From: Paenibacillus sp. JJ-223
GTDB taxonomy: Bacteria; Bacillota; Bacilli; Paenibacillales; Paenibacillaceae
NCBI RefSeq assembly: GCF_927798175.1
Contig: NZ_CAKMMP010000001.1
Location: 558,001-622,000, forward strand
DNA: 64,000 nucleotides
Direction: 5' to 3'
Made by a program: the position numbers and the translations under genes
The notes under the pieces: model-generated
What the model saw: the letters and a program-made list of their open reading frames with translations, nothing else
What the model was told of the DNA's origin: nothing
Database searches by the model: none
In this document: one piece after another, positions 1 to 10,346 of the stretch
How positions within the stretch are numbered: position 1 is the first letter of the stretch
How the letters are laid out: the number at the start of each line of letters is the position of its first letter

Positions 1-266
1 AGGATATGCAGACGCCGGTCGAGGGTTTGTACGTCGCCGGAAACATAACGGGTATCGAAAGCGCTCAGGTGGCTATGGCCCAGGGAAGAGTCGCGGCGGC
101 CGCCATTTGCCGCGATGCCGGAGCACCGGGGAAGGACCGGGAACGTAACCTGCTTGAAGCGATGGAGCATGTTCGCCGGATTCGCGCCGCTGCTTTGATC
201 CAATTTCATTCAGGTATTTCGGGCGCCAGAGACCGATTATATAAGACATGGAATAAGGAGGCGTGA
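1..266 (+). CDS. FAD/NAD(P)-dependent oxidoreductase, C-terminal end (5' truncated by window)
   Basis: Only the last ~88 codons are in the window. The visible motif PVEGLYVAGNITGIESAQVA is the C-terminal FAD-contacting strand-helix seen in two-dinucleotide-binding flavoproteins of the sarcosine oxidase alpha / opine dehydrogenase type, where the usual form is VAGD-x-TGI; here Asn stands in the Asp position. The tail after it is short and polar. The stop (264-266) lies 2 nt before the ATG of the next gene, so the two are probably co-transcribed. Substrate cannot be told from this fragment. Confidence 0.75.
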   Translation, partial: DMQTPVEGLYVAGNITGIESAQVAMAQGRVAAAAICRDAGAPGKDRERNLLEAMEHVRRIRAAALIQFHSGISGARDRLYKTWNKEA

Positions 267-268
267 GT

Positions 269-2944
269 ATGAAAAGGTGGTTATCCATGGTACTTAGCTT
301 TTCGCTGCTGGTGTCCTTATGTGCATTCCCGGCCGCGGCCGAGCCGGCGGAGGCGGAATCCACCGGCGAAGAGGCGAAGATCATTGACATTTTTGGCAGA
401 ACGCTTAACGATTACGGCGTTGAGCTGGTAGATTGGCAGGGATACATCGCCAATCCTTACGTGAAACTGAACGTGGTTCCGCCCGAGGACGCCGCCTATC
501 CGTTGACGATCGATATTAAAGCCAAAGGCACTTCCCGCCTGATGATGGACCGTCCGAGCACGCTGAGCGCAACCGGGGCGGCAAAGACGTTAACGTTCCA
601 AAATGCCGGCGAAAGCAAGCCCTTTCTGCTCGAAATCCATCCTGACCGAATCGGAGGCAATGGGGAGATCGAACATTACACGCTGGAGCTCGCGGTCACG
701 GATGCCAATGGCATAGTCCGACAACAAACCACGCCGATTCGCGTATGGGACCAGGATGATGCCAGAGAGCCGAGCCTGCCGCTGAAATTTGATTACAGAT
801 ACGATACGATCCAGCCCTATTTCAGCGATCCCGCGATCCGAGAGGCCAGCGAACAGGCGATCAAGGATTGGTTCTACTTCTTTGATATGGAGCCCTTCGA
901 TACCGTCCCGGCGAATTCGGAAGTCACCCGGCTGCCAAAGGATAACTTTGACGGTCATGACTCCGTGACCAATGATGAGCCTTACAACGGGATGTGGATC
1001 TATCTGAGAGGGCTCAACGGCCCTTATTCGACCGGCGGAGCGTCCGACAACGGGAAATATCATAAACGCAACGGCGTGACGGTCCCTGACCGAATTCACC
1101 GGTCGCTTCTCACCATTTTGGACTTTTACGATACCGCAACGCCGTTTACCTCGCTGGATGATGAGCAGTGGTACCTGACGGAGATGTCCGACACATCTAC
1201 GGACGTGTATGGACTCATCATGCACGAATTCGGGCATGCGCTTGCGTTTTCCCATAGTTGGAGAGGCATGGCTGCTTATAAGCGCAGCGGAGGAACGGCG
1301 GATAATATCGTTGCCTACCAAGGGGTTCCGGTCCCGCTGGATGACACCTATCATATTCCCGGGGAACCGCAATACTGGGACCGGATCAGCGGCCAGAACG
1401 GCGGCCGTACTCATCTCTTTCACAACAAGCGCTGGATGCTGACCAAACTGACGCTGTTGATTGCGGAACAAGCGGGCTGGAAATTGAATCGTTCCCTGAC
1501 ACCTTTTCTTAGCCCGTCGATTAAAAACGTTCCGGTTCCCAATGCAAAGACAGGACAGCAATATGAACTGAAGCTGCAGGCCGAAGGCGGAGTTCCTTTC
1601 TATGATTGGAATATCACAGAGGGATCACTGCCGGAGGGGCTGACGCTGGACCGCTTTACAGGTACGATCGCCGGCAAGGTATCCGGCAAAGCCAAGGGCA
1701 GCTACAGATTTACGGTACAGCTTCGGGATTATGACGAAAAGAACACCCCGGTGCAAAAGGAATTCACGTTAAACGTCGGTCAGGGAGAGCTGGCAGGGAA
1801 TTACTTGTTTGATGAAGAAGAGGCCGGGGATTCCGGTATCGCCCTTGATTATTCCGGTGCGGGCCATGATGCCGCCGTTTACCATGCTTCGCGCACGGAC
1901 GGCGCAAGAGGCGGAGGGTTGGGCCTGAACGGCTCGTCAAGCTACATGAAGCTACCGGATACGATGCTGAAAGGAACCCGGGACTTTACATTCTCCGCCT
2001 GGGTAAACGTTAACGGGGGTCCGAGTCCGGACGGTGCATCCTCTGACAATTCGGATATCAACACAGCCAGCGCGCGCATTTTCGAATTTGGTCCAGCCGC
2101 AGGCACGTCGACGGACCTATCCATCGAAGCCGGCGGAACGTTACGCTTCACAGCACCGGGCCCGCAAGGGACAGGAGCCGTGAGCGTTGTCGGCAGCGGC
2201 TTGACATCCGGACAATGGCATCATGCGGCGGTCACCCTATCCGGAAACACGGCAGTTCTGTACCTGGATGGGGTAGAACAGGCCAGGACCTCGGAAGTGA
2301 ATCCAGGACGTATTCGTTCCCTGCTGAACGGAGTGAACAAGTATATCGGAAAGTCCGGGACGGACGGACATTATTTTGCCGGAAGCCTCGATGAAATCAA
2401 GCTCTATTCGCGTGCGCTGGTTGGGGAAGAGATCGCCGCTCTAGCCGCGGATAAACCATCGCCGCCGGTTGTTGAACAGCCGGATCCCGCAAATCCGAAC
2501 GTGGCGATCGAAGGAACCGTCTCAGCCTCCTACGTCTCGCCTTGGGAAAGCCTGGCGGGGCTGAATGACGAATACGAGCCAACAAGCTCGGCGGACAGGG
2601 GACATCCGGTCTACGGAAACTGGGATACCCGCGGGAGCGAGCAGTGGGTGCAGTATGACTTCGACCGACCGTTCACCCTCTCCTCAAGCGAGGTTTACTG
2701 GTTTGACGATAATGATGGGATTGATCTGCCGGCATCGTTTTACATCCAGTATTGGACGGGAACCGATTGGGTGGAGGTGCCTGATCCTTCTGCATATGGC
2801 GTGCTTCCGGATCAGTATAACGTGACCTCCTTCGATCTGGTGACGACGACGAAAATCCGCCTTACCATGAAGGCCAAGGAAACGACATCCACAGGCATTC
2901 AACAGTGGAAGGTGATCGGAACGTCCGTCCCATCTCCAGGTTAA
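269..2944 (+). CDS. Secreted zinc metalloprotease (metzincin-type) with Ig, LamG and F5/8-type domains
   Basis: An 891-residue exported protein. The N-terminus is a signal peptide (Lys/Arg, then a hydrophobic core ending near AAAEPAEA). A metzincin zinc motif HEFGHALAFSH lies near residue 319, with the third His in place, so a Zn-dependent peptidase is likely. After the catalytic part come a putative-Ig domain (about 420-510, motif SLPEGLTLDRFTGTIAG), a LamG/concanavalin-like domain (about 520-735, ending SLDEIKLYSRAL) and a C-terminal F5/8-like carbohydrate-binding domain (about 755-890). AAGGAGG at 255-261 fits the ATG at 269; an in-frame GTG at 263 is too close. It precedes a GH127 gene by 37 nt, suggesting a role in attack on plant or glycoprotein material. 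The natural substrate is unknown. Confidence 0.85.
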   Translation: MKRWLSMVLSFSLLVSLCAFPAAAEPAEAESTGEEAKIIDIFGRTLNDYGVELVDWQGYIANPYVKLNVVPPEDAAYPLTIDIKAKGTSRLMMDRPSTLSATGAAKTLTFQNAGESKPFLLEIHPDRIGGNGEIEHYTLELAVTDANGIVRQQTTPIRVWDQDDAREPSLPLKFDYRYDTIQPYFSDPAIREASEQAIKDWFYFFDMEPFDTVPANSEVTRLPKDNFDGHDSVTNDEPYNGMWIYLRGLNGPYSTGGASDNGKYHKRNGVTVPDRIHRSLLTILDFYDTATPFTSLDDEQWYLTEMSDTSTDVYGLIMHEFGHALAFSHSWRGMAAYKRSGGTADNIVAYQGVPVPLDDTYHIPGEPQYWDRISGQNGGRTHLFHNKRWMLTKLTLLIAEQAGWKLNRSLTPFLSPSIKNVPVPNAKTGQQYELKLQAEGGVPFYDWNITEGSLPEGLTLDRFTGTIAGKVSGKAKGSYRFTVQLRDYDEKNTPVQKEFTLNVGQGELAGNYLFDEEEAGDSGIALDYSGAGHDAAVYHASRTDGARGGGLGLNGSSSYMKLPDTMLKGTRDFTFSAWVNVNGGPSPDGASSDNSDINTASARIFEFGPAAGTSTDLSIEAGGTLRFTAPGPQGTGAVSVVGSGLTSGQWHHAAVTLSGNTAVLYLDGVEQARTSEVNPGRIRSLLNGVNKYIGKSGTDGHYFAGSLDEIKLYSRALVGEEIAALAADKPSPPVVEQPDPANPNVAIEGTVSASYVSPWESLAGLNDEYEPTSSADRGHPVYGNWDTRGSEQWVQYDFDRPFTLSSSEVYWFDDNDGIDLPASFYIQYWTGTDWVEVPDPSAYGVLPDQYNVTSFDLVTTTKIRLTMKAKETTSTGIQQWKVIGTSVPSPG

Positions 2945-2981
2945 CGGTCGGACGTACCACAAGCGAATAGGGGGGCATGAT

Positions 2982-5289
2982 ATGGGTTCGGTTAAAGAGG
3001 AGGAACGCATCGTAATTCAGGATATGGAGGCGCTGTATTTGGGCAATCTGGCCACGGTGGAATTTGATCTCCGCTTGCCCCGGGAAGGGAAATACGGTTC
3101 AAAAATCAGCTGGACATCTGGGGACTCTCGTTTTCTCCGAGACGACGGCACGGTAAACCGGCCGAAATATGGCATTGGCACACGCACGGTTCCGCTGCGG
3201 GCAACGTTTCGATACGGCGGCTGCAGCAAGGAAAAGGTCTACAACGTGACCATTTTGGAGGAAGAGAATCGAATTCGCGTGTCTCGGATTTATCCGATAC
3301 GCCTGAAAGTGGATGTGGGGAAACCATTTTATTTGCCGGCGGTGGCCGTGGTCGAAACGGCCGAGGGGGAGATCATTTCCCATGCCGTGGATTGGGAACC
3401 GGGAGAGGAATATACGATGGATGAGCCCGGTCCCATCATGGTTAAAGGTGTCCTTAAAGACACGGCCAATTCCGGTAAGCACCGAGGTTTGGGCGGCAGC
3501 CGGGCAGGGTCGGGAAACGATGGACACAACTCCTGCCGTGCATGGCTTTCCCGCTGTCGCGGTGGCGCTGAAGGAAGGAACCGCCTTTAAAGCGGCTCAG
3601 GACAGGAGCCTTGCCTTCTTGAAAAAGGTGAATGACGATCAGATGCTGTATAATTTCCGAGCCGCTGCCGGACTGGATACGCGCGATGCTCTGGAAATGA
3701 CCGGTTGGGATTCGCCAGGGTGCTTGCTGAGGGGACATACGACCGGACATTATCTGTCTGCGCTGGCGTTGTGCTACGCAGCTTCGGGAGATGAGGACAT
3801 CAAGCGGAAGGCGGAGTATATGATCGCTTCGCTGGAAGAGTGCCAGCATGCTTTGGCAGGTCAGCCCGGATTTGATGCCGGCTTCCTTAGCGGTTACTCC
3901 GAGGAGCAGTTTGACCTGTTGGAGAAGTTTACCCGGTATCCGGAAATATGGGCTCCTTACTATACCCTGCACAAAATTTTTGCCGGATTGCTCGATTGTT
4001 ATCGCCTTTTGGGAATCCATACGGCGCTGAAGATCGCCGATCAGCTTGGCGATTGGGTATACCGCCGTTTGAACCGGCTTCCAAACCGCGTGCTCAAAAC
4101 GATGTGGGGCATGTACATCGCCGGCGAATTCGGCGGGATGAACGAATCGCTTGCCGAGCTGTACTCCATCACGCGCAAGTCTGAACATCTGGCGGCGGCG
4201 AACCTGTTTGACAACGACCGCTTGTTTGTTCCGCTGCGCGCGGGTATAGATGCCCTCGGCGGCCTCCACGCCAACCAGCATATCCCCCAGGTGATCGGCG
4301 CCCTGAAATTATTCCAGGCAACCGGGGAGAAGGCGTATTACGACATGTCCCGCTTTTTTTGGCAGGCCGTTACGGGTGCGCATATCTATTCGATTGGCGG
4401 CACGGGAGAAGGCGAAATGTTCCGGCAGCCAGGCAAAATTGGAGAATTTCTCAGCGAAAAAACCGCAGAAACCTGCGCCTCGTACAATATGCTGAAACTG
4501 ACGAAGGAATTGTTTGCGTATCATCCGGCAGCGGAATATATGGATTATTACGAGCGTACGATGTTTAATCACATTTTGGCCTCCTGCGATCATCAGCCGA
4601 CGGGAGGCAGCACGTATTTCATGCCGCTGGCACCCGGCGGGACAAAGTCTTTTGACGTGACGGGGAATACTTGCTGCCATGGCACGGGCTTGGAGAATCA
4701 TTTTAAATATGCGGAAGCTATTTATCATTACGATAAATCTGCGCTGTATGTGAACCTGCTGGTTCCTTCAACCCTCCATTGGCGGGAACGGCAGATGAAG
4801 CTGACGCTGGACGTGGAGCCGCAAGATCCCGGAAAAGCGGCGCTGCGGATGGAGGGAACGGGGGAATTTGCATTGATGATTCGCCGTCCATACTGGGCCG
4901 GACCGGAATGCCGCATGGAGATCAACGGCAAGCCTGCCGACATGGCGGATGACCCTACAGGATATATCTGCATCAGTCGGGATTGGCAGGATGGAGACGA
5001 GATCAAGCTCTTTTTCGACTGCAGGCTCCGCCTGGAAACGGCGCCGGATCGGGAAGAACTGGCATCTCTTGCGTATGGACCGTACATTTTGGCTGCGCTC
5101 TCTGATGCAAATGACTATTTGCAGCTTCAATTGCACGAAGATGACCTGATGAGAAGTTTCACCAAGGAGACTGGGCAGCATGGGTTTGCTTTCCGATACA
5201 CTTTGAAGGATTTGTTGTTCATTCCGCTGGCGAATGTGTTTCACGAACGATATCACGTCTATATTGAACGGAACCCGATGGGATCATAG
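2982..5289 (+). pseudogene. GH127 beta-L-arabinofuranosidase (DUF1680) with N-terminal Ig-like domains, split by a frameshift
   Basis: Two overlapping frames together make one protein of ~768 residues. The first (from ATG 2982, preceded by AGGGGGG at 2969-2975) encodes two Ig-like modules (about residues 5-165). The second, ending at 5289, encodes the GH127 barrel with the family zinc/catalytic residues: AETCASYNM around 4465 (Glu and Cys) and NTCCHGTG around 4669 (Cys-Cys). The break is at 3465-3470: reading gcc, skipping one A at 3468, then att gives DTAIPVSTEVW, the expected end of the Ig module. So one extra A, from mutation or sequencing error, separates the halves. GH127 enzymes remove beta-linked L-arabinofuranose from glycans. 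If the shift is real the enzyme is lost, unless the C-terminal frame is started internally. Confidence 0.88.
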
Positions 5290-5303
5290 GGTGGAAATGC
5301 AAG

Positions 5304-5330
5304 CGCACACTTTTGCAGTGTGCGTTTTTT
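5304..5330 (+). terminator. Rho-independent terminator after GH127
   Basis: CGCACAC (5304-5310) pairs with GTGTGCG (5318-5324) around a 7-nt loop and is followed by six T. It sits 15 nt after the GH127 stop. Confidence 0.85.
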
Positions 5331-5437
5331 CGTAAGACAAGAACAGGGGAGTTCATTATTTCTTTGGACATTACACTAAAATAATCGGTAGCAGTAGGAA
5401 CGGGCTAAAGGTAAGCAGCATCTTAAAGTTCCATAAC

Positions 5438-5485
5438 AAAAAAGAGCCACCTCTATGATCGTTCATACGACCCAAAGAGGTGGCT
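5438..5485 (-). terminator. Rho-independent terminator of the SLH gene (minus strand)
   Basis: On the minus strand, AGCCACCTCT (5485-5476) and AGAGGTGGCT (5454-5445) form a 10-bp stem followed by a T-rich run (complement of A 5438-5443). It lies 10 nt beyond the stop of the SLH gene. Confidence 0.88.
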
Positions 5486-5494
5486 AACAGGATT

Positions 5495-7501
5495 TTAATA
5501 TTCAAAAATTGGTTCTGAAACGAATGTAATGTATTGGTCTGGAGCTGGAGATTTGCTGGATTCTGTTCCGTCAGCGTCTGCTTTAACAGTTATATTGTAG
5601 CTGCCTTGCTCTGGTATATCCTTATTATTCAAATAGAAGGACACCACAGTGTATTTACCGTTTATTCCGGATATAGTAAGTGTTTTGCCGTCATCACTGA
5701 TTTGCTGGGGAGTTATCCGAGTGATCATGGGAACCCCATTAAGAGTTTCGTTACTTATAGAGTATTCATCACCTTCTGCAAACGTAATTCCATCAACAGT
5801 TACTTCTAAAGTACCATTGTTGAAATCATCATTAGTTTGGTAATAGAAGTCCAGGTTTACATCGCTATCCCCTGAGTTGAACACTGCTCGTGACTCATAA
5901 TTTCCAAAAAGAAAAAGGTCGCTGCCAATCGTAGGAGTCTGTACGCCTTTAGTCAAAGTAAATTTAAATGCATTTTCGGCACTCTTTGCAGACTCGTATT
6001 GTGTTCCAGGATCCATTGCAGTTATTACAAATGTATAGTCACCCGGTTCAAGGTATCCGAGATCGCCAGTTAATGAGCCGTCGCTTTGACTTGTTCCCTT
6101 GAAATATCCTGATCCCAATTCACCGTCGTCAACAACATTATTTCCATTTTTGTCATCCCATGGGTAGATATACACCCATGCATTTGCACGGCTTACTGCA
6201 GATGCCTGCCCGATGATTCGGTCAACCTCATTCGAGTAATTATCAATGACTGAAAATTTGCTTGCGTCCACTGTGAGAGGCGCTTCTTCAGTCGGTGGCT
6301 CCATTACGACTTGTTCTAAAACCTTATAACTTGTTACCCCGGTCGTGGTTCCTGTAGCAGCAATCGGTGTTACCTCAACGCTGATATAATGATCAACATC
6401 ATCTGAAGTAAAAGTGTAGGAACTACTATTGGCATCAGGAATTAATACTTTTTCCCTTCCCTCACTATTCGCTGAGCGATACCAAGCATAATTCACAGAT
6501 TGTTGTTGGTCATCTTCTGCATCATCGTAGGTAAAGCCGATAGTGACCTTTTGACCAACAACCAACTTTTCGGTTTCCTCTTCAAACATAAAACGTAAAT
6601 CTTTAGCTACAGGAGCCGCATTAATTGGTGGTTCTGGATTTGGATTTGGATTCGGATTTGGCTCTGGATTTGGAGTTGGTGCGGGAGATGGTGTTGGCGA
6701 TGGGTCACGATCAGGCACCGATGGAGAAGCTGGCTCAGGAGTTGAGCTTGATACAGGCGTCGATGGTTGTTGCTGTACAGGCTTGACGGGATCTTTCACA
6801 GGCTCCTGCTCTGGCTTTTGTTCCGGCTCAGGTTTGGTCGTTGCTTCTTCTGCTTGTTCTTGATCTAACTCGGTTTTTTTCGTGAGAAATTTAGAAGTAA
6901 CCAAAGCTACATCCTGGCGCTTTGCACTTCCTGAAGGATTAAAACTCCCATCTTTGTTTCCTTCCATTAATTTCATTTCGATGGCAACTGCCACATATTC
7001 TTTAGCCCAGTCTGAAATAAATGAGGAATCGGAAAATTCAAGTTTGGAACCCTTGCCGGTTGTATCAACGTTTAAAGCATTCACAAAAATGACTGCCATC
7101 TGTTCGCGCGTGAGTGGTTCGGTACCAGCAAATTTTCCGTTGCCGACACCTTGAATTAATCCTGCTTTATACGCTGCTTCAACGGCAGCAAATGCATAGG
7201 AGCTTGCTGGTACATCTGAGAAGGTCGATGATTTTGCTGAGGCTATACTTAAATCAAGATTTAATGCTTTGGATAATACGATTGCAAAATCTTGTCTTGT
7301 GATGTTGCCGGATGGATTGAATTTTCCATTGCCGGTCCCGTTCATTATCCCTGCGTCTGCCAATTCGATGATGGCGTTTTTGGCATAATTGTTTGGAATA
7401 TCCGTGAGGGATGATGAAGACGCTGCAATTGGGGATGCTAAAACTCCCAGCAAAAGAGTCGTTGAAAGAATGGATGCTGCAGCCAGTTTACGTGTTTTCA
7501 T
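5495..7501 (-). CDS. S-layer homology (SLH) domain surface protein
   Basis: A 668-residue cell-wall protein. A signal peptide (residues 1-27, ending near IAASS) is followed by three SLH repeats (about 31-85, 92-148, 154-210; each with an F-x-D-V/I-P-like start and an NGKFNPSG or GSFNPSG-type turn), which anchor proteins to pyruvylated secondary cell-wall polymers. Next come a Glu/Pro-rich and then Asn-Pro-rich linker (about 215-290), an Ig-like domain with a YAWYRS motif (about 295-390), and a C-terminal region of beta character not recognised as any family. ATG at 7499-7501 has AAGGGGA upstream. Monocistronic, with its own terminator. The role of the outer part is unknown; adhesion or surface scaffolding is plausible. 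Confidence 0.9.
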   Translation of the reverse strand: MKTRKLAAASILSTTLLLGVLASPIAASSSSLTDIPNNYAKNAIIELADAGIMNGTGNGKFNPSGNITRQDFAIVLSKALNLDLSIASAKSSTFSDVPASSYAFAAVEAAYKAGLIQGVGNGKFAGTEPLTREQMAVIFVNALNVDTTGKGSKLEFSDSSFISDWAKEYVAVAIEMKLMEGNKDGSFNPSGSAKRQDVALVTSKFLTKKTELDQEQAEEATTKPEPEQKPEQEPVKDPVKPVQQQPSTPVSSSTPEPASPSVPDRDPSPTPSPAPTPNPEPNPNPNPNPEPPINAAPVAKDLRFMFEEETEKLVVGQKVTIGFTYDDAEDDQQQSVNYAWYRSANSEGREKVLIPDANSSSYTFTSDDVDHYISVEVTPIAATGTTTGVTSYKVLEQVVMEPPTEEAPLTVDASKFSVIDNYSNEVDRIIGQASAVSRANAWVYIYPWDDKNGNNVVDDGELGSGYFKGTSQSDGSLTGDLGYLEPGDYTFVITAMDPGTQYESAKSAENAFKFTLTKGVQTPTIGSDLFLFGNYESRAVFNSGDSDVNLDFYYQTNDDFNNGTLEVTVDGITFAEGDEYSISNETLNGVPMITRITPQQISDDGKTLTISGINGKYTVVSFYLNNKDIPEQGSYNITVKADADGTESSKSPAPDQYITFVSEPIFEY

Positions 7502-7910
7502 AAATATCCCCTTAATATAGTATAAAAGACTTATATTATATCGGATTCAGCAAGGGAATTTTTAATACTATTTTATTACAAAATTCACTTCAGAATTCCC
7601 GGTTTATATACATAAAGATGAAAATGGAAGGTCGCCCATTCTAAAATCAATCCATTGAACTTGCATATACATATATACATCCAAGTGACACATCCAAAAG
7701 TAGAGTCCCTGTGGTAAAGAAAGGGTCTGACGATTTACGTTGGGGCATGGATGAATGTATTCATACTTTTTTTGATCTATGACGAATAATGTAAATTCAG
7801 GGTCGAAGTACAATTTTTTTGAAGATTGATAGAACTATATGGATTTACTTTTTGCATATATGAGAATGAAAATGACAAATATTTCGACAAATTAGAAAAA
7901 TATGTACTAA

Positions 7911-7938
7911 TTGACAAATGTAAAAGCGATTATATAAT
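7911..7938 (+). promoter_or_regulatory. Sigma-A-type promoter of the ABC exporter operon
   Basis: TTGACA (7911-7916), 16-nt spacer, TATAAT (7933-7938). It reads into the permease gene starting near 7995. The rest of the 7502-7990 interval is AT-rich and shows no convincing gene. Confidence 0.8.
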
Positions 7939-7994
7939 GTGGATATCTACATGTCGGGAATGGGGCAGGAATTTGTAGATGAGAGGAGCCATGT

Positions 7995-10334
7995 TTGTTT
8001 ATGCTGCTACGAATGCTGAGAAATGATATTTCCAGAAAGAAAGGAATCACGGCTGCGTTGTTTATTTTTGTACTGCTGGCAGCCTTGCTGGTATCTTCGG
8101 GGTCACGGATGATTATGGAGCTGACGAGTTCCATTCAATATTTGTTCTCTGAATCCAAGACACCACACTTTGTGCAAATGCATGCCGGAGAGCTGGATCA
8201 GACCAAAGTAAACACATGGGCCGAGGATCAACCCATGGTCGCGCAGCATCAGATTGTAGAGATGGTCAATATTGATGGCGCCAATCTGTTTCTCGGAGCA
8301 GAATCTGAAAAAAATAGCGTCATGGACATCGATTTTGTTGCTCAGAATCAGGATTTCGACTACTTACTGAATTTGAACAGTGAAATTATACAGGTTAAGG
8401 ATGGCGAGATTGCTGTCCCCGTATATTACATGCAGCAGAATCAATTAAGCGTGGGGGACCAGATACGAATCGATAATGGACCATTTGAGCGTTCGTATAC
8501 CATTGTCGATTTTGTCCGGGATGCCCAGATGAACCCGTCAGTTGTACACTCCAAACGTTTCGTGGTGAGCCCGGACAACCTGATGGAACTGAAGCAGGGT
8601 GTCGGAGAGATGGAGTATCTCATCGAGTTTCGATTGACCGATCCCGGAAAGACAGGAGAGTTCACACAAGCCTATCAGAACGCCGGACTTCCCAATGCCG
8701 GTCCGGTTGTGACTTATGGACTGTTTCAGTTACTGAATGCCATGACTGATGGCGTAATAGCAGCCGTTATTATTTTGGTCAGCCTTGTGCTGATTCTGAT
8801 CGCCATGCTCTGTATCCGGTTCACGATGCTGGCTACGATCGAAGAGGATTACCGGGAGATCAGTGTCATGAAAGCCATCGGGATCGCAGAGAAAGACATT
8901 AAGAAACTGTATCTCATGAAGTATGTATTTATGGCCGGGTTCGCTTCCCTGCTGGGTTACGTTGCATCACTAGGCGTTAACAGACTTTTTGTCTCAAATA
9001 TTTTGTTGTATATGGGCAAAGCACCTGCAACCCTGCTGCATTTTGCCGTGCCTTTATTGGCTGCCGGATTGATATTTGCCATGGTCGTTCTGTTCTGCCG
9101 GACGGTGCTGCGGCGGTTTCGGTCCATCTCTGCCGTGGAGGCGCTTCGGACGGGAAGTCTGGGAGATACACAGATCGTTCGCAATCGTCTCAGTCTGTCT
9201 CGCAATCGCTGGTCTTCCGTGCCGATCTTTCTGGGACTGAAAGAAGTCGTACAGCGAATCAAGATGTTCCGTTTGTTATTATTCGTGTTTGTCGTCAGTT
9301 CGTTCATCATGATCGTGCCGATTAATTTCCTTAACACTTTGCAGGCACCAAGCTTTATTTCCTATATGGGTGTAGGACAAAGCGATATTCGCATTGACTT
9401 GAGGCATACTGACGATGTTGAGCAGCGCTATGAAAATCTGATTTCCCGGATCAAGACCGACCCCGACATCAAAACGTATTCCCCGCTGGTAACAAGCCAG
9501 TTCAAAGTTCGGAATGCAGAGGGCAGTTATGATAATCTGAGCGTGGAAACCGGGGACTTCAGCATTTTCCCATTGTCTTATGTCAGCGGTAATGCGCCAA
9601 CGACCGAGAACGAAATTGCATTGTCCGATGCGAACAGCAGCGAGCTTGGGCTGAAGACGGGAGAACAGCTTACCTTGCTGGTTAATGGCAAAGACCAGGT
9701 CATGACGGTCAGCGGCATCTATCAGGATGTAACGAATGGCGGAAAAACGGCGAAAGCTCTGCTGCCATACAACAAGGATAGTGTGCTGTGGTATGTGGTC
9801 AGCCTTGATCTGAAAGATCGCAGTCAGATGGCTGCCAAAATTGCCGAATTTGAAACATCCTTCTCTCCAGCAAAAGTGACGGATCTTCAAGGGTATCTGG
9901 ATCAGACGCTCGGGGGAACCATTCAGCAATTAAAGCTGGTCACCATGCTGGCCTTGGCCATCGGGGTGTTCATATCGATATTAATCACCTCGTTGTTTCT
10001 TCAAATGTTGGTAGCCAAGGATAATAACGATATTGCTGTGCTAAGAAGTCTCGGTTTTGCCTTGTCCAAGATTAAGCTGAAGTATGTAGTCATGTCACTT
10101 ATCATATTGACTTTCGGAGTTGCTGCCGGAACAGTACTGTCAAATACGCTCGGACCACTGCTTGTCAGCAGTATTATGTCCACATTTGGCGCTTCCAGTA
10201 TTGTCTTCGTTATTGACCCGATACAGGCGTATATTCTGTGTCCGTTGTTGCTTGCAGGAACCATCGTACTGACGGCTTGGATCAGCATCCAGTCGATCAA
10301 GGAAGCCAGCATATCCAAAATGATCGTGGAATAG
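7995..10334 (+). CDS. ABC transporter permease, FtsX/MacB-like, two FtsX domains
   Basis: A 779-residue membrane protein: one N-terminal TM helix (IFVLLAALLVSSG), a long extracytoplasmic region, an FtsX core with three TM helices (about 250-380), a second extracytoplasmic region after a TM segment near 425, and a second FtsX core at the C-terminus (about 650-775). This two-core layout is typical of Firmicute peptide/lipid exporters. Two starts are possible: TTG 7995 (6 nt from GGAG) or ATG 8001 (12 nt). The ATPase gene follows after 12 nt and a TetR gene after that, so the exporter is probably induced by a ligand of that repressor. Substrate unknown; antimicrobial export is an inference. Confidence 0.88.
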   Translation: MFMLLRMLRNDISRKKGITAALFIFVLLAALLVSSGSRMIMELTSSIQYLFSESKTPHFVQMHAGELDQTKVNTWAEDQPMVAQHQIVEMVNIDGANLFLGAESEKNSVMDIDFVAQNQDFDYLLNLNSEIIQVKDGEIAVPVYYMQQNQLSVGDQIRIDNGPFERSYTIVDFVRDAQMNPSVVHSKRFVVSPDNLMELKQGVGEMEYLIEFRLTDPGKTGEFTQAYQNAGLPNAGPVVTYGLFQLLNAMTDGVIAAVIILVSLVLILIAMLCIRFTMLATIEEDYREISVMKAIGIAEKDIKKLYLMKYVFMAGFASLLGYVASLGVNRLFVSNILLYMGKAPATLLHFAVPLLAAGLIFAMVVLFCRTVLRRFRSISAVEALRTGSLGDTQIVRNRLSLSRNRWSSVPIFLGLKEVVQRIKMFRLLLFVFVVSSFIMIVPINFLNTLQAPSFISYMGVGQSDIRIDLRHTDDVEQRYENLISRIKTDPDIKTYSPLVTSQFKVRNAEGSYDNLSVETGDFSIFPLSYVSGNAPTTENEIALSDANSSELGLKTGEQLTLLVNGKDQVMTVSGIYQDVTNGGKTAKALLPYNKDSVLWYVVSLDLKDRSQMAAKIAEFETSFSPAKVTDLQGYLDQTLGGTIQQLKLVTMLALAIGVFISILITSLFLQMLVAKDNNDIAVLRSLGFALSKIKLKYVVMSLIILTFGVAAGTVLSNTLGPLLVSSIMSTFGASSIVFVIDPIQAYILCPLLLAGTIVLTAWISIQSIKEASISKMIVE

Positions 10335-10346
10335 GGAGGAACAACG

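Noticed and set aside
590..1561. Long open frame (323 codons) on the minus strand inside the metzincin gene
   Set aside because: No ribosome site, basic low-complexity translation, and the plus strand has clear domains; typical antisense shadow in GC-rich sequence.
3454..4281. 275-codon minus-strand frame inside GH127
   Set aside because: Antisense of the conserved GH127 barrel; no family features or start signal.
6600..6720. Tandem Asn-Pro/Pro-rich repeats in the SLH gene as a CRISPR-like or satellite array
   Set aside because: They are short codon repeats encoding the protein linker; no spacers.
7604..7813. 69-codon minus-strand ORF in the SLH/ABC intergenic region
   Set aside because: No ribosome site; composition looks random and AT-rich.
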